Assembly (NCBI GenBank): GCA_034096865.1
Contig: JAWQFJ010026917.1
Location: forward strand, 1-17,500
Length of the DNA stretch: 17,500 nucleotides
From: Theodoxus fluviatilis
Taxonomy: Eukaryota; Mollusca; Gastropoda; Cycloneritida; Neritidae
Direction of reading: 5' to 3'
Made by a program: the position numbers and the translations under genes. This document shows positions 1 through 8,984 of the stretch, piece after piece. The notes beneath the pieces are model-generated. The model was not told where the DNA came from, searched no databases, and saw only the letters and a program-made list of their open reading frames with translations. Position 1 is the first letter of the stretch, and every line of letters starts with the position of its first letter.

Positions 1-218
1 GGCTTCAAGACCTATAGCGACGCGTGCCTGAGTTGCAGAGCAGGATAAGGGCAATCGAACCAACATTGACGAATTATGCAAGTGCAGAAAATTGTGAAAA
101 TATGTGTGAAAACAGCGAATGATGTTTCCCGCGGTCCACTGCGTCCCTAGCGTGTTCAGTAAAGTCCGTCGGTATGATTCGTGTTCGAACTGCTAAGGTC
201 TTTTTCGCTTTCTTCTAC

Positions 219-422
219 AGGTATGCATTTACAACAAACTTGATCCTTTTCAGGGGGGTAGCGGCAGTCGTCACACAATACATTCTCCTTCCGATACAAA
301 TTTCTCACGTTTTGGTGTCTTTGACAGTGCACACTGTTTCCCTCTTCAAGGACTCCGTTCATACAAACCACGACAAGTGGGTGGGGAATATTTTCCTTTA
401 AATTCCGATAAAATGGACCGTG
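219..422 (-). CDS. Candidate internal exon, cysteine-rich, VWC-like (weak)
   Basis: On the minus strand this interval is open for exactly 68 codons, from just after an AG (an in-frame TAG abuts it at 423-425) to a possible GT donor at 217-218. Seven cysteines fall at residues 20, 33, 50, 53, 63, 64 and 66. The spacing is C-x12-C-x16-C-x2-C-x9-CC-x-C, and a PP follows the C-x2-C. A closing C-C-x-C after a proline-containing linker recalls the end of von Willebrand factor C domains, but the early cysteines do not fit the usual spacing well. The donor context (CT|GTAGAA) and the acceptor polypyrimidine tract are weak. The + strand of the same region carries a good acceptor-like tract ending at 220, so strand choice is uncertain. 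It could be an extracellular-protein exon or chance. Confidence 0.28.
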
Positions 423-429
423 CTATGCA

Positions 430-1080
430 GATACTTTCCTCGGCTGTGGATTAAATATGTTTTAAATGGGTGGTGGTGGTGTGCGTGCGTGCGCGCGCGG
501 GCGCGTGTGTGTAAAGATTAATATCGATAAGAGCATGGGTAATAAACTCCTAACTGTTAAATTAAAACGAAATTCATAATAAAGTTTGAGGAAAATAAAT
601 TTTTCCCCATTTTTCAGTTTCTCCGAGGAGAATTGTGTGCGTGTAAGCTCAATAAGATAATTGGTCTTTTTGAGACATGAAACAAAGAAAGAAATTGCGA
701 GTTCTGCCTTGTGCCACTCCATGTTTGCATGTAGTTTGTTACGGGAAACGTAACATCTGCCCATCTCCGTCGCTGTTGTCATGACGACCAACAATATGAA
801 TGATTCGCAGCCAAATGCTAAGTCGAAATATTACATGCGTTTCGGCTTACTTAAAAACCAAGTGTGGTGCCCCCACACATTCACCATACTCCACCAGCTT
901 TGCAGGTAGGCGGATTTTCCTCCTGTCTTTGGACGGTATCGAGAGAGGCAAGACTCTAGATAAGTGCGATTGTCAAGCGAGCCGGAGGAATCTCGTATGT
1001 GCAGGAGTGTGCCCTGATCTTGTGTGATGGGTTTGTGTGTGACGAGTGCGGGGGTGCCAGACGCGATTAATGTGTGAGAG
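430..1080. other. No gene seen; short GT/GC-rich tract near the left end
   Basis: About 650 bases with no supported gene. A GGT run and an alternating GTGC/GCGC stretch at 470-512 could adopt Z-DNA. A perfect TATCGATA octamer lies at 532-539; in Drosophila this is the DRE promoter motif, but nothing around it supports a promoter. The remainder is AT-rich single-copy-looking sequence. Confidence 0.6.
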
Positions 1081-1083
1081 GGA

Positions 1084-1172
1084 GCACGCACGGCTGTGGT
1101 GTGTTGGTTGTGTGTGGTGTGGTTGGTGTGTTGGTTGTGATGGTGTGTGTGTGTGTGTGTGGGGTGTGTGTG
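1084..1172. repeat. Imperfect GT microsatellite
   Basis: Interrupted TG/GGTGTG sequence, with an uninterrupted GT core at about 1145-1160, passing into alternating GCGCGC at 1171-1185. It is purine-pyrimidine alternating, hence Z-DNA-prone. The open frames through it are artefacts of the repeat. Confidence 0.9.
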
Positions 1173-1199
1173 CGCGGCGCGCGCGCATCGGGTCGGAGC

Positions 1200-1677
1200 C
1201 GGCCTTGTAGTTCACCACATTATGCTAGTCGAGTAGACCTATTGCCCATAGCCCCCCCGCCTCAGTTCAAACGTTATGATAGATTTTGCAAGTACCCGCC
1301 AAGCGCTTTTGCTGATGAGCGGCGCTGGAAAGATACCGTTGTATGCGGTGCTCGAGCTGAGAGACCGAATATTAAAATCAAGAATGTAGATGTCACTGGT
1401 GTGAATTTTCATGATAATCACGAGATACGCCTAAATTGACGTGGCGGTTGAAAATGTTGAAAATTCTATCGATGTCGTCCCTCCTTTCACATGACAAGAC
1501 GACTTCAGTCTATCCTCTCCCGTCTCCGCCGTTCCTGCTACCGTGACGAAGGCCTTCCTGTCGCCCCCCACGACGAAAATTGATGTCCATTTAAAGATCG
1601 ACCCTGACGCTGGCCGTCAATCTCGCCTGCCTTTGGCCCCTAGTCCGGCTCCTCCTCTGCTTCCGTTGTCCTTCTAG
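1200..1677 (+). pseudogene. Coding-like relic with a frameshift and an internal stop, unknown product
   Basis: Two adjacent + frames look protein-like and join head to tail. The first is open through 1436 and ends at TGA 1437-1439; its last part is rich in Lys, Asn, Asp and Val. The second starts directly after a TAA at 1432-1434, runs from 1435 to a TAG at 1675-1677 and has a single TGA at 1492-1494. It contains evenly mixed residues such as VAVENVENSIDVV and TKIDVHLKIDPDAG. A join of this kind suggests a decayed coding sequence with one indel near 1437 and one point stop. I do not recognise the protein. A retroelement ORF1/gag-like remnant or a host exon relic are both possible, and the C-rich low-complexity sequence that follows could be its eroded 3' side. 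Confidence 0.27.
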
Positions 1678-1679
1678 AC

Positions 1680-2100
1680 CCCCCTCATGGTCCACTTCTC
1701 ACATGCTACCCTTTCTTTTCATCCGCACACACTCACGCCACTTTCATCTCCCATCCGATTCGCGCCCCCTCTTCCACTCCTAGCCTCTACTTCGCACACC
1801 CGCATAGCATTCCCTCCCTTCTGTTCTCCTACCAGCTTTCACGTCACAAATCACATCCACCCAACCCTGGTCGTCCGACCCCTACACTCTTCGTAACCAC
1901 TCCAACCCCCCCGCTAATTCCCCCCCCACCCCCATTTCTAGACCGACCCCCACTCTAACCACCACGCTAGGACTCCCACTCCACCCCCACTCCACCCTCA
2001 ACTCTATAACCTACTCTACTCCCCCCCCCCCCCCCCCCCCGCTCTCCTTCCACCAGGCCTTTCTCCCATCCCTCCTCAGACAGTTGGGGCCTCTCCGATT
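1680..2100. repeat. C-rich, G-poor low-complexity block with a 20-nt poly-C run
   Basis: The + strand here is mainly C, T and A with few G. It has many CCCCAC and CCACC motifs from about 1900 and an uninterrupted run of 20 C at 2021-2040. The open frame at 1687-1896 is proline/serine-biased and shows no domain; I regard it as compositional. The block may be decayed CCCCA or CT satellite. Confidence 0.8.
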
Positions 2101-2156
2101 CCAATTTCAGGCATCATTAGCGCACGCACACACAGCCAGGCCCTCTAGGCGCAGGA

Positions 2157-2235
2157 AGTGGGGTGGAGGGTGGGGGGTAGGGGGTGGAGGGTGGGGGGTG
2201 GGGGGATGGGGACGAGAGATGGGGGTGGGGGCACG
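2157..2235 (+). repeat. G-rich minisatellite-like tract, G-quadruplex-prone
   Basis: Imperfect repeats of GGGGTGGAGGGTGGGGGGTA on the + strand, with more than ten G-runs of three or more. Four or more closely spaced G-runs fit the quadruplex consensus several times over. It is complementary in composition to the C-rich block that ends about 120 bases upstream. Confidence 0.9.
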
Positions 2236-2367
2236 ATGCAGAGGCTGAAAAGATCTCCAAGAAGTAGCAATGTGGGAGATGGAAAAGTTGCGATGTATGT
2301 GTTCGTGTGATTGTGTGTACATGTCTGTGTGTGCGCGCTTACGTGTATGTATGCATGAATGTGAGAG

Positions 2368-2370
<3 letters not shown>

Positions 2371-2418
<48 letters not shown>
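2371..2418. repeat. (GA)n microsatellite
   Basis: Uninterrupted GA dinucleotide repeat, purine on the + strand, ending in GATATGG. The Arg-Glu and Leu-Ser open frames through it are not genes. Confidence 0.98.
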
Positions 2419-2420
<2 letters not shown>

Positions 2421-2437
2421 TGGTGGTCGAAGAGGAA

Positions 2438-2466
2438 TGGGTGGGTGGGTGGGTGGGTGGGTGGGG
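2438..2466. repeat. (GGGT)n microsatellite
   Basis: About seven GGGT tetramers on the + strand, 20 bases after the GA tract. Each unit has a G3 run, so it also fits a quadruplex pattern. Together with the GA tract it forms a compound purine-rich array. Confidence 0.97.
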
Positions 2467-2469
2467 TCA

Positions 2470-2860
2470 CAACAAGCGGAAACTCGATCATTCCCATGTA
2501 ATATGTTTATTATCATTTTTCATCTATACTTATTTCCTATACTAAGATGCTTAAGGTACTCTGCACAGGCGAGAATGCTAATATACAAAAATAATGAATC
2601 TGCAGTCAATTAAATAATTGTATACTAAATAAGTCATATTATGACACATTTCAAAGTTTGCGATTGTGCCGACATGTCAATAGTTTTAATATGGGAAAAT
2701 CGTAGAGCTCCAAATACATTAAACGCTGCTGAACTTATTTGTCTGCTCCTGCTATTTTATCTCCACTATTCCACAAACCCATGCAACAAACCCATCACGA
2801 GTCTACCTACTCAGAGAAGTCTGACAGGACCCCATTTCACTCCTGAGCTTGCCTTCCAGC
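2470..2860. other. No gene seen
   Basis: AT-rich sequence between the microsatellites and a GC-richer stretch. The open frame from 2641 begins here, but its composition and lack of any recognisable motif give no support for translation. Confidence 0.55.
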
Positions 2861-3120
2861 ACCTAGGGTCCTCAGTTCGAGGTCAGCCATGTTTTGAGAG
2901 CCCTATCAACAGCATCTCGATCAGCCAAGGTGCTGGAGAGGAGTCCCTGGGATGGGAGAATCAAAGGAGCACCCTTGCTGTATCGCCCTGGAAACACGAG
3001 GCTGGAGGACCTCCCATGCTCTCAGGGAACAGTGGAGGCTGCCAGGCAAGGTGAAGCAGGAATGGGTAGTGCGCCCCTCGCCCCGAGCTGGACCTCTCGC
3101 ACCGTATCTGTCTTCTGCAC
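2860..3120. other. GC-richer unknown segment, possible interspersed repeat
   Basis: This 260-base segment is clearly richer in G+C than its flanks, and all three + frames stay open for long stretches, which is typical of GC-rich non-coding or repeat DNA. It abuts a poly-C run at 3128. A B-box-like AGTTCGAGGTC occurs at 2875-2885, but no matching A box lies 30-60 bases upstream. It could be part of a dispersed repeat; I cannot name a family. Confidence 0.3.
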
Positions 3121-3127
3121 CCAGGCA

Positions 3128-3155
3128 CCCCCCCCCCCCCCCCCCTCCCTCCCCC
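3128..3155. repeat. Poly-C tract
   Basis: An uninterrupted run of C (about 18) followed by TCCCTCCCCC. It explains the proline- and glycine-rich open frames seen on both strands here. Confidence 0.97.
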
Positions 3156-3393
3156 AATGTAAACAGAATGCAGTGGGGTGCATTGTTTTCTGTTACGCCA
3201 CAGTTGATAGCGGCAGTCTTCGCCGTGCCGCTATTGTGTTCGAGTCTTCCATAAGAATGCGCCAGATCAGACAGCATGAAGGCAGGCTATGAAAGGCTTT
3301 CGAACTGGGACACGTATTCCAACGCAGGTTAGTAGGGATCTTTCGATTGGCTGATCGATGGCATCACGCGACTGCAATAAATTGATTTAAAAT

Positions 3394-3412
3394 AATATAT
3401 ATATATATATAT
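3394..3412. repeat. (AT)n microsatellite
   Basis: Short AT dinucleotide run lying between the first and second copies of the diverged repeat family. Confidence 0.95.
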
Positions 3413-4048
3413 TCGTATGAACTGATATTATTAATTGGTCTGTTTTTTTCGGGTGGAAACATTCTTCGACTCCTGGATCGCAGAACTACCGATACTTCAT
3501 CAAATCATCATATTATGCGATAATACATGTATATAAATCTTCACAAAAATTGATCGAAGAGCCAGTTACTCGTACCTGAAAGACTTCGCGAACTGCGCGT
3601 GTCTGTCACAGCACAGTCAATGCGGTCAGGTTTTTCTTGGCGTTGTTCCGTTGAGTCTTCTGTTGGAAGTGCTAGATCAGATTGAAAGCAGGTCGACATA
3701 AACAGAAGTTCTGAATTAAAGTGGTAGACCTACACATATACTTAAGTAGAAGGCGATTTTTAGAGAAGCACTTTCCTGTAACGCTGCAGTCAACAAGCAC
3801 CTTTTCCAGTTGGTGTTGTGTTGAGTCACTTGTTGGAAGTGCCAGTTCGTATTGGAAGTGATTCGGCAGTGTTGGAAATGGCGTTTCGCGAAGTGGAAAA
3901 GCAGAGACAACTTCTCCTATTCCTGCTCCATCGCTCAGTTCTGAAGCCAGAGTGTACAACAAAGTATATTAATATAAGAATAAGTGCTTTTTAGAAAGAC
4001 GCTATCCAGTGACAGAACAGTCGATGAGATCAGTTTCACCTTGGTGGT

Positions 4049-4062
4049 TTGTGTGTGTGTTT

Positions 4063-4122
<60 letters not shown>
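4049..4122. repeat. (GT)n microsatellite
   Basis: About 35 GT units with one TTGA interruption near 4061. It sits inside a copy of the diverged repeat family and probably expanded from its TTGGTGGTTTGTG segment. Cys-Val and Thr-His open frames through it are artefacts. Confidence 0.98.
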
Positions 4123-4125
<3 letters not shown>

Positions 4126-4536
4126 TCTAAGAGACTGCAAGCGAGATGCACTTTCCCTTGAAACTAGAAGTCGACCGGAACAGTTTTTCCTTTGTGCTGT
4201 AGTGGCTGAGTTTTCTCCTGAAAGTGTCGGGCGGACTGGCAGCGATTCGACACAAGTGAAAGTGACGTTTGCTGCAGTCGTGAGAAAAGACAACACGAGT
4301 TTTCTTGAATCTTGCCCCAATTGCGAGGTTCGGAAATCAAAGAGTTGAATTTAGTGTACCTAAAATAGATTTAAAAACATTTTTGGACCGGCACTTTTCC
4401 TGTGACAGCACAATTAATACCGGCAGTTAAGTTACGTCGGCGTTGTTGCATTCAAATCTTCCACTGGAAGTGTCAGATCGGACAGAAAAAGCAGTTCGAC
4501 AGTCCTGGGAGTGGTATTAGGTGCCGCAGTGAAAAA

Positions 4537-4562
4537 ACAACAACAACAACAACAACAACACA
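4537..4562. repeat. (CAA)n microsatellite
   Basis: About eight CAA trinucleotides following an A6 run, inside the last copy of the diverged repeat family, just before its ACAAGTTTTCTCA word. Confidence 0.97.
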
Positions 4563-4613
4563 AGTTTTCTCATTTCCTGCGCCAGTCGCCAAGCCCCAAA
4601 GCCCAAGTGCGTA

Positions 4614-5830
4614 ATGCGGTTGACTGAAAGCAGAAGAAATGACCGTGAGAAAGGCAAGAGTGCCGACATTCTTGAAGAGAAAGGAGAAATGTATATAGGA
4701 CGTACTCTGTCCGAGGATTGTATTCAACAACATTCTAGTTCACTGGAGACTTCGCCTACCGGCAAAAATGTCTCTAGCACAGTTGACATCACGTGAGAGA
4801 AGGTTTTCGTCCAAAATATGCAAATGGTGGTCACTCGAGAGCCTTGTGGGATAGCCGATCTGCTCCCTGACATACGCCGTTAAAGTAGTTCTAAGACTAC
4901 TTCGCACTAAACTCTTAACTTACTCTTGTTGAGGCAATAAACAGTCGTTTATTCGATAAAATAAAATATTTGTATTGAAATGGAAACACGTTTTGACATC
5001 TGAATGATTTCTGTAAAAAAAAATGGAGCAAAAAATAGTGAGAGAACGAATTATTTTTGGCGCATTGCTGTAATGCGAAGGGTCAAGTCAATTGCGCATT
5101 CATTGTGAACTATGCCAGAGTCAATACTGACTTGGGTTTACAGAATGATAGTCATTACTGACTCGGCTTTACAGAATGATTCAACAAAAGTCCAAGTGCT
5201 TTAAAGAATTCTTGTACATATGAATGAATCGACAAAAGGTTGTTTAGTCTGTTTTAACTACTTCTCTATGGGAAGATGGCATAGAACACTCAGTAGTTCG
5301 AAATATTTGTCACAAAAAAGTAAGCTTTCTCTAACGTCTGTTTAAAATCAAAGACAAAAGACTCATCAAAGACAAGCCTATGAGTGGTGAGAGGAAAACA
5401 AAGTATGATTTGATCAGGAGTTTCAGTGAGATTTAATTTGAGAAGTCCAGCAATCACGCACGCACACAGAGAATTGCAACTTCAGCCTGCAGGTAAACGG
5501 GTAGGAGGCAAAGGTTCCAGAATGGCTTTGGCTTTGTCTGAGGAATTTCAATGAAACACACGCAGGGAACTTCGTCGGTGCAACATGGTTGGAGTCCCCC
5601 CTCCCTCCCCAGGCAAAAGACGAAACAGTGATGCTTCCAGATTGAATGGCGGTTTGTAGCAAGGAGGAACACGGAAAAACCTGAATAGAGATGGCGTGGG
5701 TGTAATTTTCACCTGCAGTAGGAAGAAACAAGAGCGGAAATGTGATCTAAAGTTACATACAGCGAAAATGTTGACATGAATTGGCGCCACAAGGTAAAGA
5801 GGATGAACCTGACGTTGCGTGCATACACAG
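4614..5830. other. No gene supported; two short duplications
   Basis: About 1.2 kb of AT-rich sequence. A 60-codon open frame at 4614-4796 has ordinary hydrophilic composition but no domain, initiator context or splice sites that I trust. A perfect 7-bp inverted repeat is at 4883-4902 and a 31-bp direct duplication at 5119-5180. An AATAAA at 4936-4941 could act as a polyadenylation signal, but no gene ends there that I can see. Confidence 0.5.
5119..5180 (+). repeat. Tandem duplication of a 31-bp unit
   Basis: Positions 5119-5149 and 5150-5180 match at 28 of 31 bases without gaps; both end in TTTACAGAATGAT. This is a two-copy tandem duplication with three substitutions. Confidence 0.92.
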
Positions 5831-5833
5831 TGC

Positions 5834-6180
<347 letters not shown>

Positions 6181-6189
6181 TGGATAAAA

Positions 6190-6975
6190 GTAGACGAAGC
6201 ATAAAAGAATTTTTTTGAAATTTTGAGAGGAAAAAATATGTGCCCATGTGTAGAAGTTTGTGAGTGACGCGATTTATTATTCTTTATGATCAAGCAATAA
6301 AACAATTATTGCGATAGAAACGAGTGTGGAGAAATAAAAAAGAAGGCTTTTTCATCGAAAGAAACTGCGTCGGTGGTCGCATCAGATGAAAATGTCAAAG
6401 TTCATCCAAATAACGAGGAGGACCTTTCTCTGTGCTTTTCAAAATGATACTTATCAAATACAGTTCGACTTTTGGAAACAAACAACAAATGTGGCTTGAC
6501 GGCAAATCACACAGTGAAAGGAATCGCAGAGTAAAAGTGCAAAAACGTAATCCAGTGAACAGATAGAACATGTATTTTTAAAATGTATTAATTGAGTTGT
6601 ATCGATCTGTCATGGAGAAGAAATGCATTTCATTCGCCACATATGAATATATTGAGTAGATCTCACTTTTTGCAACATCAAATCCTTTTACAGCTTGATT
6701 ATATCATCGACAAAATTCATTAAACATTATCCCAGTAACGCTCTTCAGTAATGGCCGCATCTTGCAATAATTGCAGTAAAACGTAAATCATCATGCTTTT
6801 CCCCTTTGCTTATCCAAATGAAAGCTCTTCAGACGGAACCACGACAAAAAGCGAAACCTTTGAAAAGGCATTCTCATCTGATAAAGTTTACACCTTGGAG
6901 GCAGAGGTTTTGCGTTTGATCCTCCCTCGAGTTTGCTTTGGTGCCACAAGCTTCCTGGATTCTGGCAAACTCGTC
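6190..6975. other. No gene seen, AT-rich
   Basis: AT-rich sequence. A 71-codon open frame at 6793-7008 has no recognisable features. Several AATAAA/ATTAAA hexamers occur, as expected from the base composition. Confidence 0.6.
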
Positions 6976-6977
6976 AG

Positions 6978-7130
6978 CAGTGGGGTGGTGGGGTCGCGTT
7001 TCGGGTAGGAAAGAAAACAGGGGGTTTGGGTAGGGATGATGACTAGAGCTTTAAAGTGGAGTCACCGGAAGGGGGTTTGGGGGGGCAGATGTGTTTGAGA
7101 GGGGGAGGTTGTGGGCAGGGGCGGGAACGG
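6978..7130 (+). repeat. G-rich imperfect tract, G-quadruplex-prone
   Basis: Repeated GGGGG, GGGTTTGGG and GGGGGGG runs on the + strand (for example at 7020-7033 and 7070-7085). The pattern is less regular than the tract at 2157. It lies 170 bases before a poly-C tract, so complementary G and C runs are close together here as well. Confidence 0.8.
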
Positions 7131-7297
7131 CGTGGATGCTGAAAGGGGGATGAGAGGAAGAGATTTGAGACGATGCTTCTGTCTCCAGGGGCAGCTTGAG
7201 TTTTCCGCCGTGCCATGCAGTTTGCATACCAATGGCGGATCAGGTGCTGAGGTCCATGCTCAACCCCGTGGTAATTATGAAAACTGCTTCTTCTCTT

Positions 7298-7340
7298 CCC
7301 CCCCTCCCCCCCCCCCCCCCCCCCCCCCCCCCTCCCCCCC
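7298..7340. repeat. Poly-C tract
   Basis: Forty-three bases of C with T interruptions at 7305 and 7333. The poly-Pro and poly-Gly open frames on the two strands are artefacts of this run. Confidence 0.97.
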
Positions 7341-7439
7341 ATCCCGTCCCTTTCCCATGGTTCGAATTCCTAGGTTACGCATCCTTCTGTCTCAGTTCTC
7401 GTGTACCTTTTGCTTTTCAATTCCAAAACAACTCTCGTT

Positions 7440-8815
7440 AAAGTATTGACATTGCGTCAAAATATGCGTTCAGCTTTAAGATGTCAGACTTACGTGTTTG
7501 TCCATAGGTTTCAATGGATGCAGGCCGTTCGTTGGTCTCTCGATTTATTTAGCAAAACTGGAACAGCGTCACTTTGAGGAAAATTCCATGCATGAGTTAT
7601 GTTGTAGAGGATAAATACAAACTAAGGAAAAACTTCAACAGATTTCTGTACACGGTCGTAAGACACAACATCCTTCAAAGCATACATCATCACATTTGCC
7701 TCAGAAAATAAGTCGTCGGTCGTGCACAGACCACGGAAAAAACCCACGGACAGAAGCCCGCTACGGAACGTAACATCTTTGGAAAACGGCACTTGCCGTC
7801 GACTGAGTCAGCCTAGTTTGTTGACAGTGACTTGCGACTCGGAGCTACGAGAAACAAACTTTTCTCTCTGTGCACGCATGGGCAGAGAAGGCTGCCTTAG
7901 CCTCATCGCCAGCCAAACACACAGATTTGTCTCCAGAATGAACAGATTATTGACACTACGGTCCTCCACGCACGGGGCTCGAATGAGGTGTTGTTAAAGA
8001 CAATATTTGCCTGTAATCATACACGTTTTCATGGGCGTCTTTCATATTTGTCTTTCATTGGATACCGTGAGGTGTCAAAATTCGCATATCAGTCTGCTTC
8101 TGCATGCATGTATGTTCCACCAGGAGATCGAATTTCAGAAGCTGAGCTCTCTCCAACGTGATGAGTGTTCCAGGTTTCAGTATCTTGAGAGAAGGAGTTA
8201 GGACCATGCAGATAGCCACAAAACTGGACTCCCTGATTGTAAGAGATAGGCAGGCTTTAAAACCGGGCAACATACACCTGACTAATGTGCTCTCCCATGG
8301 GCTTGTCAAGACTCATACCTAAACACAAAGGCATGATAACATAATTTCACCAATAAAATGTTGGGTATAGATGCCTAGAAATGTTCCTGCTTGAATAAAC
8401 CGTTCGTTAATGCCAATTAATACCACCGGACTAAACAATCAGTCCCTATCGCAGACGAACGATGCGGCAGTTCAGCCAATCAGATACTTCCTACTAAGGT
8501 GCTTTGGCGTGTATACCCGTATTTGAAAGCTTTTCCCAAGCGTTGAAACAAACTAACATTCTCAGTATTTTCCGTCCGACTCAATTCAACAATGAATTAC
8601 TTTATTGTTACTGAAATCAGTTGCTAGACATATTCCGTCTGTACTATCGCACGCCTTGACAGTTTCTTTGTAAATGATTATCAAATCTGCAATATTTGCC
8701 TCGCAGATCCTGTTGTGAAACATGCGGTTCATTGAGGAAATTATACTCTGAAGTATAAAGAGAATAAATAAAAGCTCACTAGCATAACACCAAGATGGTA
8801 GGAACTAATAATCAT
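7440..8815. other. No gene supported
   Basis: About 1.4 kb of mixed-composition sequence. Open frames of 64-91 codons at 7722-7997, 8007-8201 and 8055-8309 (minus) show no motif, and none is flanked by convincing splice sites. A Maf/AP-1-like TGAGTCAGC occurs at 7804-7812 as an isolated site. Confidence 0.5.
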
Positions 8816-8819
8816 ATAA

Positions 8820-8911
8820 AGAAGAAGAAGAAGAAGAAGAAGAAGAAGAAGAAGAAGAAGAAGAAGAAGAAGAAGAAGAAGAAGAAGAAGAAGAAGAAGA
8901 AGAAGAAGAAG
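8820..8911. repeat. (GAA)n trinucleotide microsatellite, about 30 units
   Basis: Uninterrupted GAA/AAG repeat of roughly 90 bases. It yields spurious poly-Lys and poly-Leu reading frames. Long GAA/TTC tracts are known to form intramolecular triplexes. Confidence 0.99.
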
Positions 8912-8984
8912 GCAGGGGGTGGGGTAGGGGTGGGGTGGTGGGGTGGGGTGGGGAAGGGGGGTGGAGGGAGAAAAAAAAAAAAAC
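8912..8984 (+). repeat. G-rich tract ending in poly-A
   Basis: Directly after the GAA array come GGGGTGGGG-type repeats with about ten G-runs, then GGAGGGAG and a 13-base A run. The + strand stays almost purely purine plus T from 8820 to 8984. Confidence 0.93.

Larger units (their letters stand above)
3177..4612 (+). repeat. Family of about six diverged copies of one unit
   Basis: The same ordered set of short words recurs: a start like GCACTTTTCCTGTGACAG, then CAGT-CAA/AAT, GGCAGTTT, GGCGTTGTTG, TTGAGTCTTC, GTTGGAAGTG, CCAGATCAGAC, then AGCAGTTCGACA. Copies start near 3177, 3592, 3768, 4000, 4148 and 4390, so neighbours are roughly 145-410 bases apart, commonly 170-240. The fourth copy is interrupted by the GT microsatellite. 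The ends also match loosely: a CAACACGAGTTTTCT-like word and a TTCCTG(C/A)(T/G)CCA word recur in the third, fifth and sixth copies. Divergence is high, so the amplification is old. It may be a degenerate satellite, a nested SINE cluster or a repeated exon; I do not recognise the family. Confidence 0.6.

Noticed and set aside
46..56. Minus-strand GGTTCGATTGC resembling a tRNA B box
   Set aside because: No A box at the right distance and no cloverleaf on the minus strand.
532..539. TATCGATA (DRE-like) octamer
   Set aside because: A single 8-mer in AT-rich DNA with no other promoter feature.
1312..1331. Hammerhead-ribozyme-like CTGATGA followed by GAAA
   Set aside because: The 9-base spacer gives only a three-pair stem II with a three-base loop, and no matching stems I and III or cleavage triplet are visible; probably chance.
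3239..3249. B-box-like TGTTCGAGTCT in the first diverged repeat unit
   Set aside because: The other copies of the unit do not keep it and no A box precedes it.
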